Shown: positions 41,493 through 52,027 of the stretch, piece by piece
Layout: every line of letters starts with the position of its first letter
Position numbering within the stretch: the first letter of the stretch is position 1
From: Mycoplasma anserisalpingitidis
GTDB taxonomy: Bacteria; Bacillota_I; Bacilli_A; Mycoplasmatales; Metamycoplasmataceae
DNA length: 64,000 nt
Reading direction: 5' to 3'
NCBI RefSeq assembly: GCF_007858495.1
Contig: NZ_CP041663.1
Location: 496,001-560,000 of the forward strand
The notes under the pieces: generated by a model
The model's input: only the letters and a program-made list of their open reading frames with translations
Database searches by the model: none
What the model was told of the DNA's origin: nothing
Program-made: the position numbers and the translations under genes

Positions 41493-43311
41493 TTTCACCT
41501 CCAACTTTCTTGTGAGACATATAAACCCCAATTTCAGATCTACTTAAATTCTTAGATTCTCTGACTACGCTCAATTGTCCTTCATTTATAACAGCAATTG
41601 TATCAGCTAATGCGATTACCTCATCAAGTTCATATGAAATGAGTAAAATCCCTTTACCTTTGCTTTTTTCTTCTAAAATTTTCTCATGAATGTTTTTTAT
41701 TGCACCAACGTCAAGGCCACGTGTAGGTTGTAAAATAATTATGAAATCATGTGGATTTTCCATTTCTTTACCTACAATAAATTTCTGTTGGTTTCCACCC
41801 GAAAGAGATCTGGAAAGTGAATTCCCTCTTCTTGCACCTCTGACATCAAATTTATCAATAATTATTTCGAGATCCTTTTTAATATTTTTTCTCCTGAAAA
41901 TACCAAACTTAACATATTTAGGATCTCACAATCTTCTTGATTGCATGTTATCAAAAACACTATAATCAAGAATCATTGAATGTTTATGTCTATCACTTGC
42001 AATATATGAAAATCCTAACTGAGAGATTTTGTATGTGCTTAATTTATTTAATTCAATGAATTCATCTTGATCTTTATTAAAATCACTAATAAGCTTGATG
42101 TTTTTAAGTACATTGATTAAATAAACAATTAATATAGGGACTATTACAAGCAATAATAAAATACATAAAGTTAGCATTAAGTTTAAGGGTATGACTTGAG
42201 AGATTGTTTTAGAAATCCCCATTAAAATTATTAAAATAAGTGTTATTGCAGCTAAAATACTTAAATAAACAATATTTATTTTTTTATCTTTTTTAAGCAT
42301 ACTAAGATAATTTTGTTTAATTAAATTAGTTTTCTTTAGTTTTAACGAACCTGAAGTAGGTTTCTTCAAACCAGAAACAACATACTCTAAGTCAGTTTGT
42401 CCATTACCTTCAACACCAGCTATAGCAACTATTTCGCCAGAATGAATATCTAAACTAAAATTCTTAAGAGGTTTATCTCCTTTAGTAGATACATTTTCTA
42501 TTTTTAAGATAACTTCTTTATTGGAATTAATTGAGTGATTATTTAGAATAGTTTCAACTTGTCCACCGACCATAAGTTGAGCCATCTCTTCGATCGAAGT
42601 ATCTGAGACCTTAAAATTTCCGGTAACTTCACCATGTCTTAATATAGTTGCATAATCAGCAACTTGTTTAATTTCTTTTAATTTATGTGAGATGAAAATT
42701 ATTGTTTTACCTTGTTCTTTAAAAAGTTTAAATGTTTGAAGTAAACCTTGAATTTCTTCATCAGTTAAAACTGCAGTAGGCTCATCAAAAATCAAAATTT
42801 CTGAATCCCTATAAAGCATTTTCATTATTTCAACTTTTTGTTGAACAGAAACCGGTTCACTACCAGTTTGTTTATTAAGGTCAAAATGAAGATTAAATTT
42901 TTCTTGAATATTTTGAATTTTTTTAATTGATGGCTTTCTGTTAATTATTTTAAATTTAGAGAATGTTGTTTCATTACCTAAAATAATGTTATCTATATTT
43001 TTGTAAACATTAACTAATTTAAAATGTTGATGAACCATACCAATTCCAAGATCATTCGCTTGATTAGGTGACAAAATTAATGTTTTTTTGTCATTGACTT
43101 TAATAAAACCTTCATCAGGTTCATAAAGACCAAACAAAATAGACATTAAAGTACTTTTTCCTGCTCCGTTTTCTCCAATTAAAGCATGAATTGTTCCTTT
43201 TTTTACGCTAAAATTAATGTTTTTGTTTGCTCTTATATTTCCAAATGATTTTGAAATATTTACAAATTCAATTGCGTTTTCAATTTTATTATTCATTACA
43301 AATAAACCCAT
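41485..43311 (-). CDS. Nucleoside-type ABC transporter ATPase with membrane-helix insertion in second domain
   Basis: 608 residues, against about 510 for the RbsA/MglA-like family. Nucleotide-binding domain 1: Walker A GENGAGKST (46-54), signature SVQQKVEI, Walker B LIFDEPTAVL. Domain 2 starts with a degenerate P-loop GVEGNGQTD. An approximately 95-residue insert with two strongly hydrophobic helices (about 345-365 and 375-400) interrupts it before SQLGFSYIASDRH resumes. SLSGGNQQK and LQPTRGLDVGA follow normally. TGA Trp codons at 41761 and 41926 join the frame. An alternative start is the ATG at 43296. Couples ATP hydrolysis to nucleoside uptake (family inference). Confidence 0.88.
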
Positions 43312-43317
43312 TAAAAG

Positions 43318-43342
43318 TAAAAAGGCTTTAAAGCCTTATCAC
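43318..43342 (-). terminator. Hairpin between lipoprotein and ATPase genes, possible partial terminator
   Basis: On the minus strand AAGGCTT-TAA-AGCCTTTTTACTTTT. It lies just after the substrate-binding lipoprotein gene and before the ATPase start, so it could give more lipoprotein than transporter. Confidence 0.6.
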
Positions 43343-43347
43343 TCAAA

Positions 43348-44697
43348 TTATTTATTAGCGTTTTCCTTAATAGCTAAAACAATTTTTTCAACTCTTGTTA
43401 ATTGAGTTTCTTCATTTTGTTGATTTCCATCTTTATCATAATATTTAGATGATGAAATAAAATCTTTTTGTTCTTTACTTAAAGCTTCAAATCTTCCTTG
43501 TGCGTTCTTTAATGCTTTGTCATAAAGTTTTCTATCCTCTTCATTTTCTAATCTTGAAGCCGAGAATTTAGTTCAACCATCTGTGTATGAACCTTCAATG
43601 TTATAAATCTTTGTAACTTCATCGCTTTCGAGATATTTGTTATTATCTCTAAATATGTAGTCAAACACTAAATCATAGTATGTTTGCCCATATTCTTTAG
43701 TAATTGATGAGGCGAACCTTGTAGCATTTGAAGTGTAAGCATAACCTTGATCAGAGTCTACACCAATAACTATTTGGTCAGTTTTAAGATTATTAATAAG
43801 TTCAAGAACAACTCCTGTTGCAGGACCAGCCACTGGTAAAATTACTGTTGGACGTCCTGATTGACCTTCATTAACACCGTTAGCTTCCATAACAGCTTTA
43901 ATTTTTGGCTGGAAGGTTGATTCAGAAGGAGCAAAACCAGTTGTCGATTCAAATGTTCCCGATGGTAATGTATTGTGAACAGTCTTTTTATTACCTTCAA
44001 TTAAATTATAATCATAAATTCCCCTAATAAATCCTTCATTAAAATTCAATACTCCAGGGAAATTCCCACCACCGAATGATGCAACAATTCTTTTTTCAGG
44101 ATTATTTGGGTATTTTAATGCCAAATACTCTGCAGTTGCATTTCCAACAATATAAGATGATTCAATAAATTTACTATTTGCGTTTATTAATTTTTTATAT
44201 GGACTTTCAGGAATTTGAAATTCTGAACAAATAATTAAAGGTGTATTTTTTGTTTTTTGATCATACTTTTCTAAAAAAGCAGCTAAAGTTGAACCATGTG
44301 TAAATCCATTAATTACAACTATATCAGACTTAGAAAATGTATTGTTGTAAAAGTCATTGAAGTTCGCTACCGCTGATGGGACAACAGGATTAAATTTAAC
44401 TTTTCCTTTAAATTTTGGATCAGCATCAAGTTGATCTTTTAATGTCAATAAACCTTCTCAACCAGATTGGAATAAAGCCTTATCTTTTAGTTGACCAACA
44501 TCAATTAAATATGTAATTGTAATAGAATCTTTTCTAAGTTCAAGATTAGCCATTTCTCTTTTAACTATAGGTGTGATTCTATCGGATTCTTTGATGTATT
44601 CTTTTTGAGAATCTTTGCTACATGCAGCCGAAAGAACTGTAAGGGGTACAAATGATGAAATAGATGCACCCATTATAATAAATTTTGTCTTTTTCAT
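43348..44697 (-). CDS. BMP-family substrate-binding lipoprotein of nucleoside ABC transporter
   Basis: 449 residues. A signal peptide ending in LSAAC (lipobox Cys about 26) is followed by a periplasmic-binding-type fold of the Bmp/TmpC/Med family: ITITYLIDVGQLKDKALFQSG, VVINGFTHG, FGGGNFPGVLNFNEGF, TVILPVAGPATG and VIGVDSDQGY. This family binds purine nucleosides. The gene is upstream of its ATPase and permeases, the usual order. An AGGAGATAT ribosome site precedes the ATG. A GTGGAAATTTTCAC dyad lies in the upstream region. Confidence 0.9.
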
Positions 44698-44807
44698 ATA
44701 TCTCCTAATTTTTGTTATATTTAAATTTTATTTTATTCTAGTTTAAATAACCAAAATTTAGCTAATTTGTGGAAATTTTCACATTTTATTTTTTAAGCAG
44801 TTCTTTA
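44698..44807 (-). promoter_or_regulatory. Upstream region of the nucleoside importer operon
   Basis: 110 AT-rich bases. GTGGAAATTTTCAC at 44769-44782 is a near-perfect dyad, continuing into TTTTCACATTTTA. A possible -10 (TAAAAT/TAATAA-like) lies at about 44722-44735 on the minus strand. Confidence 0.4.
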
Positions 44808-44840
44808 ATAAAAAAATACAGAGATAAAATAAACTCTGCT
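44808..44840 (-). terminator. Terminator of the tex transcript
   Basis: On the minus strand CAGAG-TTTATTTTAT-CTCTG followed by TATTTTTTTATT. Confidence 0.65.
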
Positions 44841-44863
44841 ACTATTTATAAAAAGTAAAAATA

Positions 44864-46960
44864 CTATACTAATTTACCTGATAAACGTCTCTTTTCATTA
44901 TCAACATTTATGATTTCTAAATTAATGTCATCGCCAATTTTGATTAAATTTATATCTTTAATTTTTGAACTATGAATAAATACAGAATCCTTAATACCTA
45001 TAAATACAAAGATACCAAAATCCGTAATGTTTTGGACTCTTCCAACAAATGAGTCACCAACTTTAATTTCTTCAAATTCTGTAATATTATCATTATTTAT
45101 AAAACCTTTTTTGTCATCTCTAATATCTTTTCCTGGATTTAATAATGAATCAATGATCAAGTTTATAGTGTAATGATCGCTATTGAATTCCTTTGCTAAT
45201 GATTCAACATCAATTTTTTGGCCAAAAATATGATTATTTTGATTGTATCTATATGATTTCATTATTTTTTTAGCTAAATTATAGCTCTCAGGGTGAATAT
45301 TAGTTTGATCAAGGAATTCTTCAGAATTAAAAATTCTTAAAAAACCTATTGCTTGTTCAAAAGTTTTTGCTCCAAGTGATTTAACTTTTTTAAGTTCATT
45401 CCTATTTTTAAATTCACCATTTTCTTTACGATAATTAACAATATTTTTCGCAACTGTTTTACTTATTCCTGAAATTTTTGTAAGTATAACTTCAGTAGCA
45501 CTATTAAGGTTTACACCAACACTATTTACAACTTTTTCAACCTTAAAATCAAGCGCTTGCGCTAATTCATTTTGATTTAAATCATGTTGATATTGTCCGA
45601 TGCCAATTGATTTTGGGTCAATTTTTACAATTTCATTCAATGGGTCTTGAAATTTTCTACCAATATTGATTGCTGAACGCATTTCAACCTTTAATTCTGG
45701 AAACTCTTGAATTGCAATTTCACTTGCTGAATAAACACTAGCTCCAACCTCTGAAACCATCTCAACAGGAATGTTTAATTTTAGATATTTTACTAATTCA
45801 CGCATGAATTGACAAGTTTCATTAGATGCTGTTCCATTACCAACAACAATCACATCAGGACTAAAAGTAGCAATAACTTTAGCACTTATCTGACTCGCTT
45901 CTTTAACCTTTAAAACTGGTTTGTTTGGATAAATTACAGCAGTTTCAAGTAAATCACCATTTTCATTTAACATAGCTAATTTACATCCATTTATATAAGC
46001 TGGATCAACCGCTAAAACTCTTTTGTTTTTCACTGCAGGCATCATAAGCATTGATTCGAGGTTATTTGCGAAAATTTCAATTGAACTTTTCTCAGCTCTA
46101 TCGAATAAATCATTAAATACTTCGCGTTCAATAGAAGGAATAATCAAACGTTTTAATGAATCGTCTGTGGCATTTTTTACAAGAGAGAAAGTTCTTTTAT
46201 TTCTAAAGAACATATTAGAAATGTTATAGTGTAAAAACTCAAACTTAATTTTGAAGTTCAAATCAATGATTTTGTTTTTTAATGCTCTATTTATAGCTAA
46301 AATTTTGTGATTTTGTATTGTTTTAACACTTTGACTAAAGTTGTAATAGTTTTCATAAGTTTTAAGCTCGTCAACACTATTTTTCTTTTTGTTTGTTTGG
46401 ATTACACCGTAATTTACAAATTGTTCCTTAACAAAATCATGAACTTTTGGATTTTGACTTATTCACTGTGAAATAATAAATAAAGCTTGTTCGATAGCAA
46501 ATTCAACACTTTCAATCTTTTCATCGATAAACTTTGCAGCATGTTTATAAGGATTATAGTTTATGTCTGTATTGTTAAAAATTTCATAAGCTAGTGGTTC
46601 AAGTCCAAGGGCAATAGCTTCAGAAGCTTTAGTTTTTTTGCCAACTTTAAATGGTTCATAAATTGCCTCCAAATCTGCTTTTTTAGTTGTATTATTGATC
46701 TTTTCCTCAATTTCTTTATTCAAAAGATTACGCTCACTTAGTATTTTAATTATACTTTCTTTACGTTCTTTAAGTTCTTCCTGATATTTAAAAATTAAAT
46801 AAACTTGATGAATTTGTTCTTCATCAAGTCCTCCTGTGATATTTTTACGGTAACGAGCAATAAATGCTACTGTAGATCCTTCTTCAATGAGTTTTAAAAC
46901 TGAACTAATTTGTTCAACTTTTAATTTTAATTCTTTAGATACTATTTCTAGTGTATTCAT
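44864..46960 (-). CDS. tex: Tex-family transcription accessory / RNA-binding protein
   Basis: 698 residues. The N-terminal helical part (EGSTVAFIARYRKNITGGLDEEQI) leads to the YqgF-like RNase H fold (RVLAVDPAYINGCKLAMLN ... VVGNGTASNETCQFM). Helix-hairpin-helix repeats (VGVNLNSATEVILTKISGIS) and a C-terminal S1 RNA-binding domain (VGDSFVGRVQNITDFGIFVFI) follow. Tex proteins bind nucleic acid near ribosomes and RNA polymerase. One TGA Trp lies at 46463. The start overlaps the NERD gene stop by one base (TAATG), suggesting co-translation. Confidence 0.92.
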
Positions 46961-47682
46961 TATTTTTTACCTTTTACTAAATTGTTGAATTTATTTTTTT
47001 CATATACTCTTTTTATTTTCATATCCTTAAGCACTTTTAATAAGTATTTAGCATCAAATTTATTTAAACTATTATTTGTTTCAATAACAACATCTCTAAT
47101 AGTTTCATCGATAGCATTTTCATTAATAATAATAGTATGTGAAGGAATATTTGAAATATTAAAAGTTGCACCATCTTGAAAAACTATAAGTGAGTAAGCA
47201 CTAAATTTGATGTTTGCTAATTTATACAAATGTTTAATGTGTTTAGTATTTTGCAAAATTGGATTTCCAATAGCGAATTTCTTACCTTTACGATCTGTAA
47301 GTTGCAATTCGCTCGATTCAGCCAATCCAGAGATATTATCTTTATAAGCTTTGGTTTCAACAACAACAGCAATGTTTTCATTAAATATTATTCCGTCAAT
47401 TTCAAACATATTTCCATCATAAGAAAAAACACCACCTTCGATAAAATACATATTATTTCTTCTAGCTGCATCTTTAAGCTTACTGGTTACATTGTGTTCA
47501 AAAATAAATCCTTGTTTATCCTTCTTATATTTAAAAATAAATAAATATGTTAGAAGGGCAACTAAAGCAATTAAAAGTAAACCAACTATTATTCCACCTG
47601 CTATTGTATACCCTAAATTTTTAGTATATATATTAAAATTTGAAACGATTTCTTCATTATTTATTATTAAATTTTGAGTCAT
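46960..47682 (-). CDS. Membrane-anchored NERD-domain protein (putative nuclease)
   Basis: 240 residues. A single transmembrane helix at about residues 26-50 (IAGGIIVGLLLIALVALLTYLFIF) is followed by a NERD domain: GFIFEHNVTSKL, MFEIDGIIFNENIAVVVETKAYK (catalytic-type D...E-x-K) and TKHIKHLYKLA. NERD domains belong to the restriction-endonuclease-like fold and are predicted nucleases. The domain is on the cytoplasmic side if the basic flank YKKDKQ follows the positive-inside rule. It is co-transcribed with tex; the joint role is unknown. Confidence 0.82.
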   Translation of the reverse strand: MTQNLIINNEEIVSNFNIYTKNLGYTIAGGIIVGLLLIALVALLTYLFIFKYKKDKQGFIFEHNVTSKLKDAARRNNMYFIEGGVFSYDGNMFEIDGIIFNENIAVVVETKAYKDNISGLAESSELQLTDRKGKKFAIGNPILQNTKHIKHLYKLANIKFSAYSLIVFQDGATFNISNIPSHTIIINENAIDETIRDVVIETNNSLNKFDAKYLLKVLKDMKIKRVYEKNKFNNLVKGKK

Positions 47683-47802
47683 GTTTATATTATAGTTTAA
47701 TAATAAAATATTTTATTTTTAATTATTAAAAAGTCTACTAGCAATCACTCTAGTTATTCTCTTATTAATTTTGTCATGAATTACATATGTAAAACTTAAA
47801 AA

Positions 47803-47835
47803 ATAAAAATGCGAGAATTTAATAATTCGCATTTC
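47803..47835 (-). terminator. Terminator of prfA-prmC
   Basis: On the minus strand AAATGCGAATT-ATTAA-ATTCTCGCATTTTTATTTTTT. Confidence 0.8.
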
Positions 47836-48557
47836 TAATCAACAATAATTTTTGCAAATCTTTCTTTTCCATTTATATCTTTAGTAATTTCAAGATTATA
47901 TGCATATTTTAATTCCTCTCAAATATGCATATGTTGTGGATTTATTTCAAAATAAATTTGTCCATGTCTTTTAAGAGCTCAAGTAGATCTTGAAAGGATT
48001 TCTTTGTAGAAAAAGAAACCATCATTAGGAGCTTTCAATGCAATTGCCGGTTCAAATTTTTCAACAGATTCTGGTAATTCTTCTAGGTCAGATAAATATG
48101 GAGGATTTGAAATAATTACATCAAATGGTTCTTGAAAGATCATGTCAGAGACACCAGAAAACAAATTACTTAATCTTATATCAATATCAACTTTATTTGT
48201 TTGTGCGTTGATTGTTGTTTGTAAAATAGCATTATTGTCCACATCAACAGCAACTATTTTCAAATCTGGACGATGCTTTTTAAGAGCAATTGAAATAAAA
48301 CCAGAACCGCAACCAATTTCTAAAACTTTAGAATTTTGAGGTATTTCTTTTATAGCTTTTAAAACTAATTCTTCAGTCTCATATCTAGGGATTAACACAT
48401 TAAAATCAAGAAAAATTTTTACATCTGCTAGTTCAACAAATCCCATAATTTTTTGAACTGGCATTCCCAAATCAAGTTTTCTTTGTTCATCTTCAATAAT
48501 CACTTGCTCAAGTCCGTATCTTCTTTTTTCAAGGAGTAAGTCTTCTCTTGTTGGCAT
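47835..48557 (-). CDS. prmC: Peptide chain release factor N5-glutamine methyltransferase
   Basis: 240 residues. It methylates the Gln of the GGQ motif in release factors. SAM-binding VLEIGCGSGFISIAL and the catalytic NPPY (in VIISNPPYLSD) are present. The start PTREDLLLEKRRYGLE is helical, as in PrmC. Its substrate RF1 is encoded directly upstream, one base apart. A single TGA Trp lies near the C-terminus. Confidence 0.93.
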
Positions 48558-48558
48558 T

Positions 48559-49635
48559 TTATAAACCTGCTTCCTTAATTTTCTCGTTTTGTTCTTCAGT
48601 TAATAGTGCGTCAATAATTGAATTAATTTTTCCGTCCATAACTGGAGATAAACTTGTTGAGAAACTAATTCTATGATCTGTTACTCTGTCTTGTGGATAG
48701 TTATATGTTCTTATTTTTTCACTTCTTGCACCTGAACCGGCTAATTTTCTATATCCGGATTCTTCTTCTAATTTCTTTTGAATTTCTAAATCATAAAGCT
48801 TAGATTTAAGAATTCTAAGTGCAATTTCTCTATTTTGAATTTGAGATTTACCTTCTTGACATGAAACAACAATACCAGTTTTAAAGTGTGTAATTCTTAC
48901 AGCACTATCGGTTGTGTTAACTGACTGACCACCGTTACCACTTGAGCGGAATACATCAACTCTAATATCTTCAGGTTTAATCTCAATTTCTACATCATCA
49001 TCAATTTCAGGCATAACTGTAACCGTTGCAGTACTTGTGTGAACTCTTCCCTTGGTTTCGGTAACTGGAACTCTTTGAACTCTATGTACACCACTTTCAA
49101 ATTTTAGTTTTGAATATGGTTTTTCACCAGAAACAGAAAAAGTTATTAAAGTGAAACCACCTGCTTCAGCTGGTGTTGAATCAAGTGTTTTTCATTTGAG
49201 ATCATTTTGATCACATCATTTTGTGTACATTCTAAACAAATCACCAGCAAAGATATTAGCTTCATCACCTCCAGCAGCACCTCTGATTTCAACTATAACA
49301 TCTCGATTATCGTTTTCATCTTTAGGTAAAATTAAAATTTTCAATTCATCAGTTAATTTAGACATAATCTCTTCAGAGCTAGAAATTTCCATTTTAGCCA
49401 AACTAACTAATTCATCATCTTTTTCTTGCAACATCTCTTTTGAAAGAATTAAATTATTTTCTGCTTGTAAATAAGAATTAAACGTTTCAACAATATCTTT
49501 AATTGAGTTTATTTCTTTTGTTATTTTAGTGTATTTCTTGATATCAGAAACAACCTCAGGATCAAGTAGTTGTTTTTCCATTTCATCGTGTTTTTCTTTA
49601 ATTTTTAATAGTGAGTTATACATTGTTTGTTCCAT
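48559..49635 (-). CDS. prfA: Peptide chain release factor 1
   Basis: 358 residues. RF1 ends translation at UAA and UAG. The recognition tripeptide is PVT ([16 protein letters not shown]). The catalytic loop is [17 protein letters not shown], with the Gln methylated by PrmC. The E. coli pattern is GAGGQHVN, so the residue before GGQ and the His after it differ. Loss of RF2 accompanies UGA reassignment to Trp, so a lone RF1 fits this genome; absence of prfB in the rest of the genome cannot be seen. TGA Trp codons lie around 49195-49213. Confidence 0.95.
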
Positions 49636-49867
49636 AGTTATTTTATTATAGCAAAATAGTGAATTTTAATATTATAAAATGCTTTGGTATTGGTAGTTAA
49701 ATATATGAAACATAGGTTTGACTAAGTATTAGTAAATTATTGGTAAATAAAAGTTTAACTCATAACAATTATAAAAACTAGTAGTGAAAGTATTTCTCCA
49801 AAAGTTTTCCATCTCTCAATATTTTTTTATTCTAGTGTTTTTTTATATTATTTTATATAATTAAGAA

Positions 49868-50416
49868 ATGTACGAAATAAATTTAGTTAAACTACCAAGA
49901 AAAGTCTTAAGAGAAAAATCATTGGAAGTGCCAATTCCTTTGTCAGATGAAGATATTGAATTAGCTGAAAAAATGATTTATCACGTTGATGACAGTCAAA
50001 AACCTAACACAAAATTTAGACCTGCAGTTGGAGTTGCTGCTGTACAATATGGTGTATTAAAAAGAGTGTTTTATATCCATGTAAAAGATTATCAAGATAG
50101 AACTATTTTTAGAGATGTTTTATTTAATCCTATGGTTCTTAATAAGGCTGTGATGCTTAATGCTTTGGCTGAAGGTGAAGGATGTTTAAGTGTTGATGAT
50201 AGTTGACCTAATCAAGAGGGATTTGTTCATAGAGCAAATCGAATTGTTGTAAGAGCTTATAGTTATTTTCAACAAAAAGAAGTGACATACGATGTTTCTG
50301 ATTATGTAGCAATAGTAATGCAACATGAATTGGATCACCTTGATGGTAAATTATTTATTGACCATATTAACAAAAAACACCCTTGAAGAAAAAAAGAAAA
50401 ATGTAAATATTTATAG
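49868..50416 (+). CDS. def: Peptide deformylase
   Basis: A 182-residue metalloenzyme that removes the formyl group from nascent proteins. Its three motifs are GVAAVQYG (motif 1 GxGxAAxQ variant), EGCLS (metal Cys) and QHELDHLDG (HExxH). The insert between motifs is longer than in E. coli, as in type 2 Gram-positive enzymes. It is followed 12 bases later by the CvpA-like gene. The 232-base gap upstream to prfA shows no gene; it holds the divergent promoters. Confidence 0.94.
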
Positions 50417-50428
50417 AAACGGGTAAAA

Positions 50429-51613
50429 ATGGAAAAATTTATCAATACACTAAGTAATGTTCTAGATTTTAGATATACAACCGCAATTATGATTGTTTGA
50501 TTCATTTTGGTATTAATTTTAGGATATTTATGAGGGTTTAAACGTGGTTTGATAGCAAATATAATTAACATCGTAATTATTTTTGCGGCATTAGTTATTG
50601 CAGCAATAATATCCGTATTAGTTAAACCATCTTTAAGCAATATTTTAATCAAAACTGATGATACAGGAATGTTAAAAGATTCTGGACTTATTGACAATAT
50701 AGTTGGGTATTTGGCATTATTTATTCATTTAATTACATTAATAATCTTTATGATTATTTCAGGAATTATTGGAATGTTTAGAAAAAAACCTAAAAGAACT
50801 TTTACAAGACCTTTTTATGGTTTAATTAGCATAGCGGGTTCATTACCTATTGCTGCTATTTCTACAGCAATAATTACACCAATTACTAAACATGATAATG
50901 GAATGAGTAAATTTGTCGGTGCCTTGAGTATTGGATTTTCTTTTACTACCGCCAATAGTGCAGAAGGCATTATAGAATCTTTAGTTAAAACTACAGAAAG
51001 TATTAATAAAATTAATAGTGATAACCCCAAAGAAAGAGAAGAAGGGGCTAAAAGTATTCTTAATGATCCAGCTATAGGTAACCTTTTAGACAAGTTAATT
51101 GAAAACAATAAAAAAGAAGAAAGAAAACCTAGTGAATCTGTAAAACCAAATACTCCAAATGAATCAACAAGTCAATCACAACCTAATCAGCCTGTTACAC
51201 AACCTTCACAAAAAGATTCAACAAACAAGATTCTTGAAGAATTGATTGGTGATAATGTAAATTTAATCCAAAACCTTAAAAATAATAAAGAAGTTGTTGA
51301 AAATCTAAATAAAATAACTGAAATTAACACTGAAGAAATCACAATTGAACAAATAGATGAACTTACTAGTGATTTTATAAGAAATGCTAGAAAAAATTTA
51401 GGTGATTCTAAACAACTAAATGCATTATTATCAATTGTTGAAGAAAATGGTTTATCAACCTTGTCTAACAATGGTGTTAAAATTGTTGAATTAGGTATTA
51501 CGTTAATTAAAAATGAATTGGGTAGTGAAAGCAATATTAAATTTGATGAAATTAGCAACAAACTCAAAGATATCGTTAATAAGGCAGTTGAATTAAAAAA
51601 TTTAACTAATTAG
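50429..51613 (+). CDS. CvpA-like membrane protein with long C-terminal domain
   Basis: 394 residues. Four hydrophobic helices (about 17-38, 41-65, 88-115 and 130-155) start with a GYLWGFKRGLIANIINI segment like CvpA-family membrane proteins. A Ser/Pro/Gln-rich linker (residues about 215-250) and a helical, Glu/Asn/Leu-rich C-terminal domain follow. I do not recognise the C-terminal part. It is co-directional with def. No function is given. Confidence 0.65.
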
Positions 51614-51621
51614 TTCTAGAT

Positions 51622-51650
51622 GAGCACATCAAATTGTGCTTTTTTATATT
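51622..51650 (+). terminator. Terminator after the CvpA-like gene
   Basis: AGCACA-TCAAAT-TGTGCTTTTTTATATT hairpin. Confidence 0.85.
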
Positions 51651-51652
51651 AA

Positions 51653-51675
51653 AAAATCAACCATTGTGGTTGAAA
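51653..51675 (-). terminator. Terminator of the arsR/helicase transcript
   Basis: On the minus strand TCAACCA-CAA-TGGTTGATTTTTTAATA. It faces the terminator of the convergent gene. Confidence 0.8.
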
Positions 51676-51677
51676 TT

Positions 51678-52025
51678 TTAATGATTATGAATTATTTTGC
51701 GTTTAACATTATTTCAATCAATGCATTCACATGCGAATTTTGAGTAAGTTGGATCAAGGGAAATGTGATCTAAATACTTTGAGTATGTTTTTTTAAATTC
51801 AGGATTTAATTTGTAAAATACATTAGCACCATTTTTAAATGACTCAACTAATTTTAATTTTCTTAAATACATGAAATGTTTTGAAATATTAGCTTGTTTT
51901 TGACCAGTGAGTTCTACAAGAGACTGAACATTGCATTCATTTTCTTCACAAAGATACAAATGAATTAATAACTCTAAATTTATTTTTGAAGAACAAACCT
52001 TAAAGAAATCTTCTAATTTAATCAA
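51678..52025 (-). CDS. ArsR-family winged-helix regulator
   Basis: 115 residues. The winged helix-turn-helix has LELLIHLYLCEE, then VQSLVELTGQKQANISKHFMYLRKLKLV, and a wing (GANVFYKLNP). Cys residues in CEENECN and the C-terminal CECID might bind metal, but no classic ArsR metal box is present. The only plausible start is TTG (52023-52025): an in-frame TAA lies just upstream and GGATAAG serves as a ribosome site overlapping the helicase stop. It is the last gene of the helicase transcript. Confidence 0.77.
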
Positions 52026-52027
52026 TA

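Noticed and set aside
50335-50697. 120-codon minus-strand frame
   Set aside because: Overlaps def and the CvpA-like gene on the coding strand; no family pattern.
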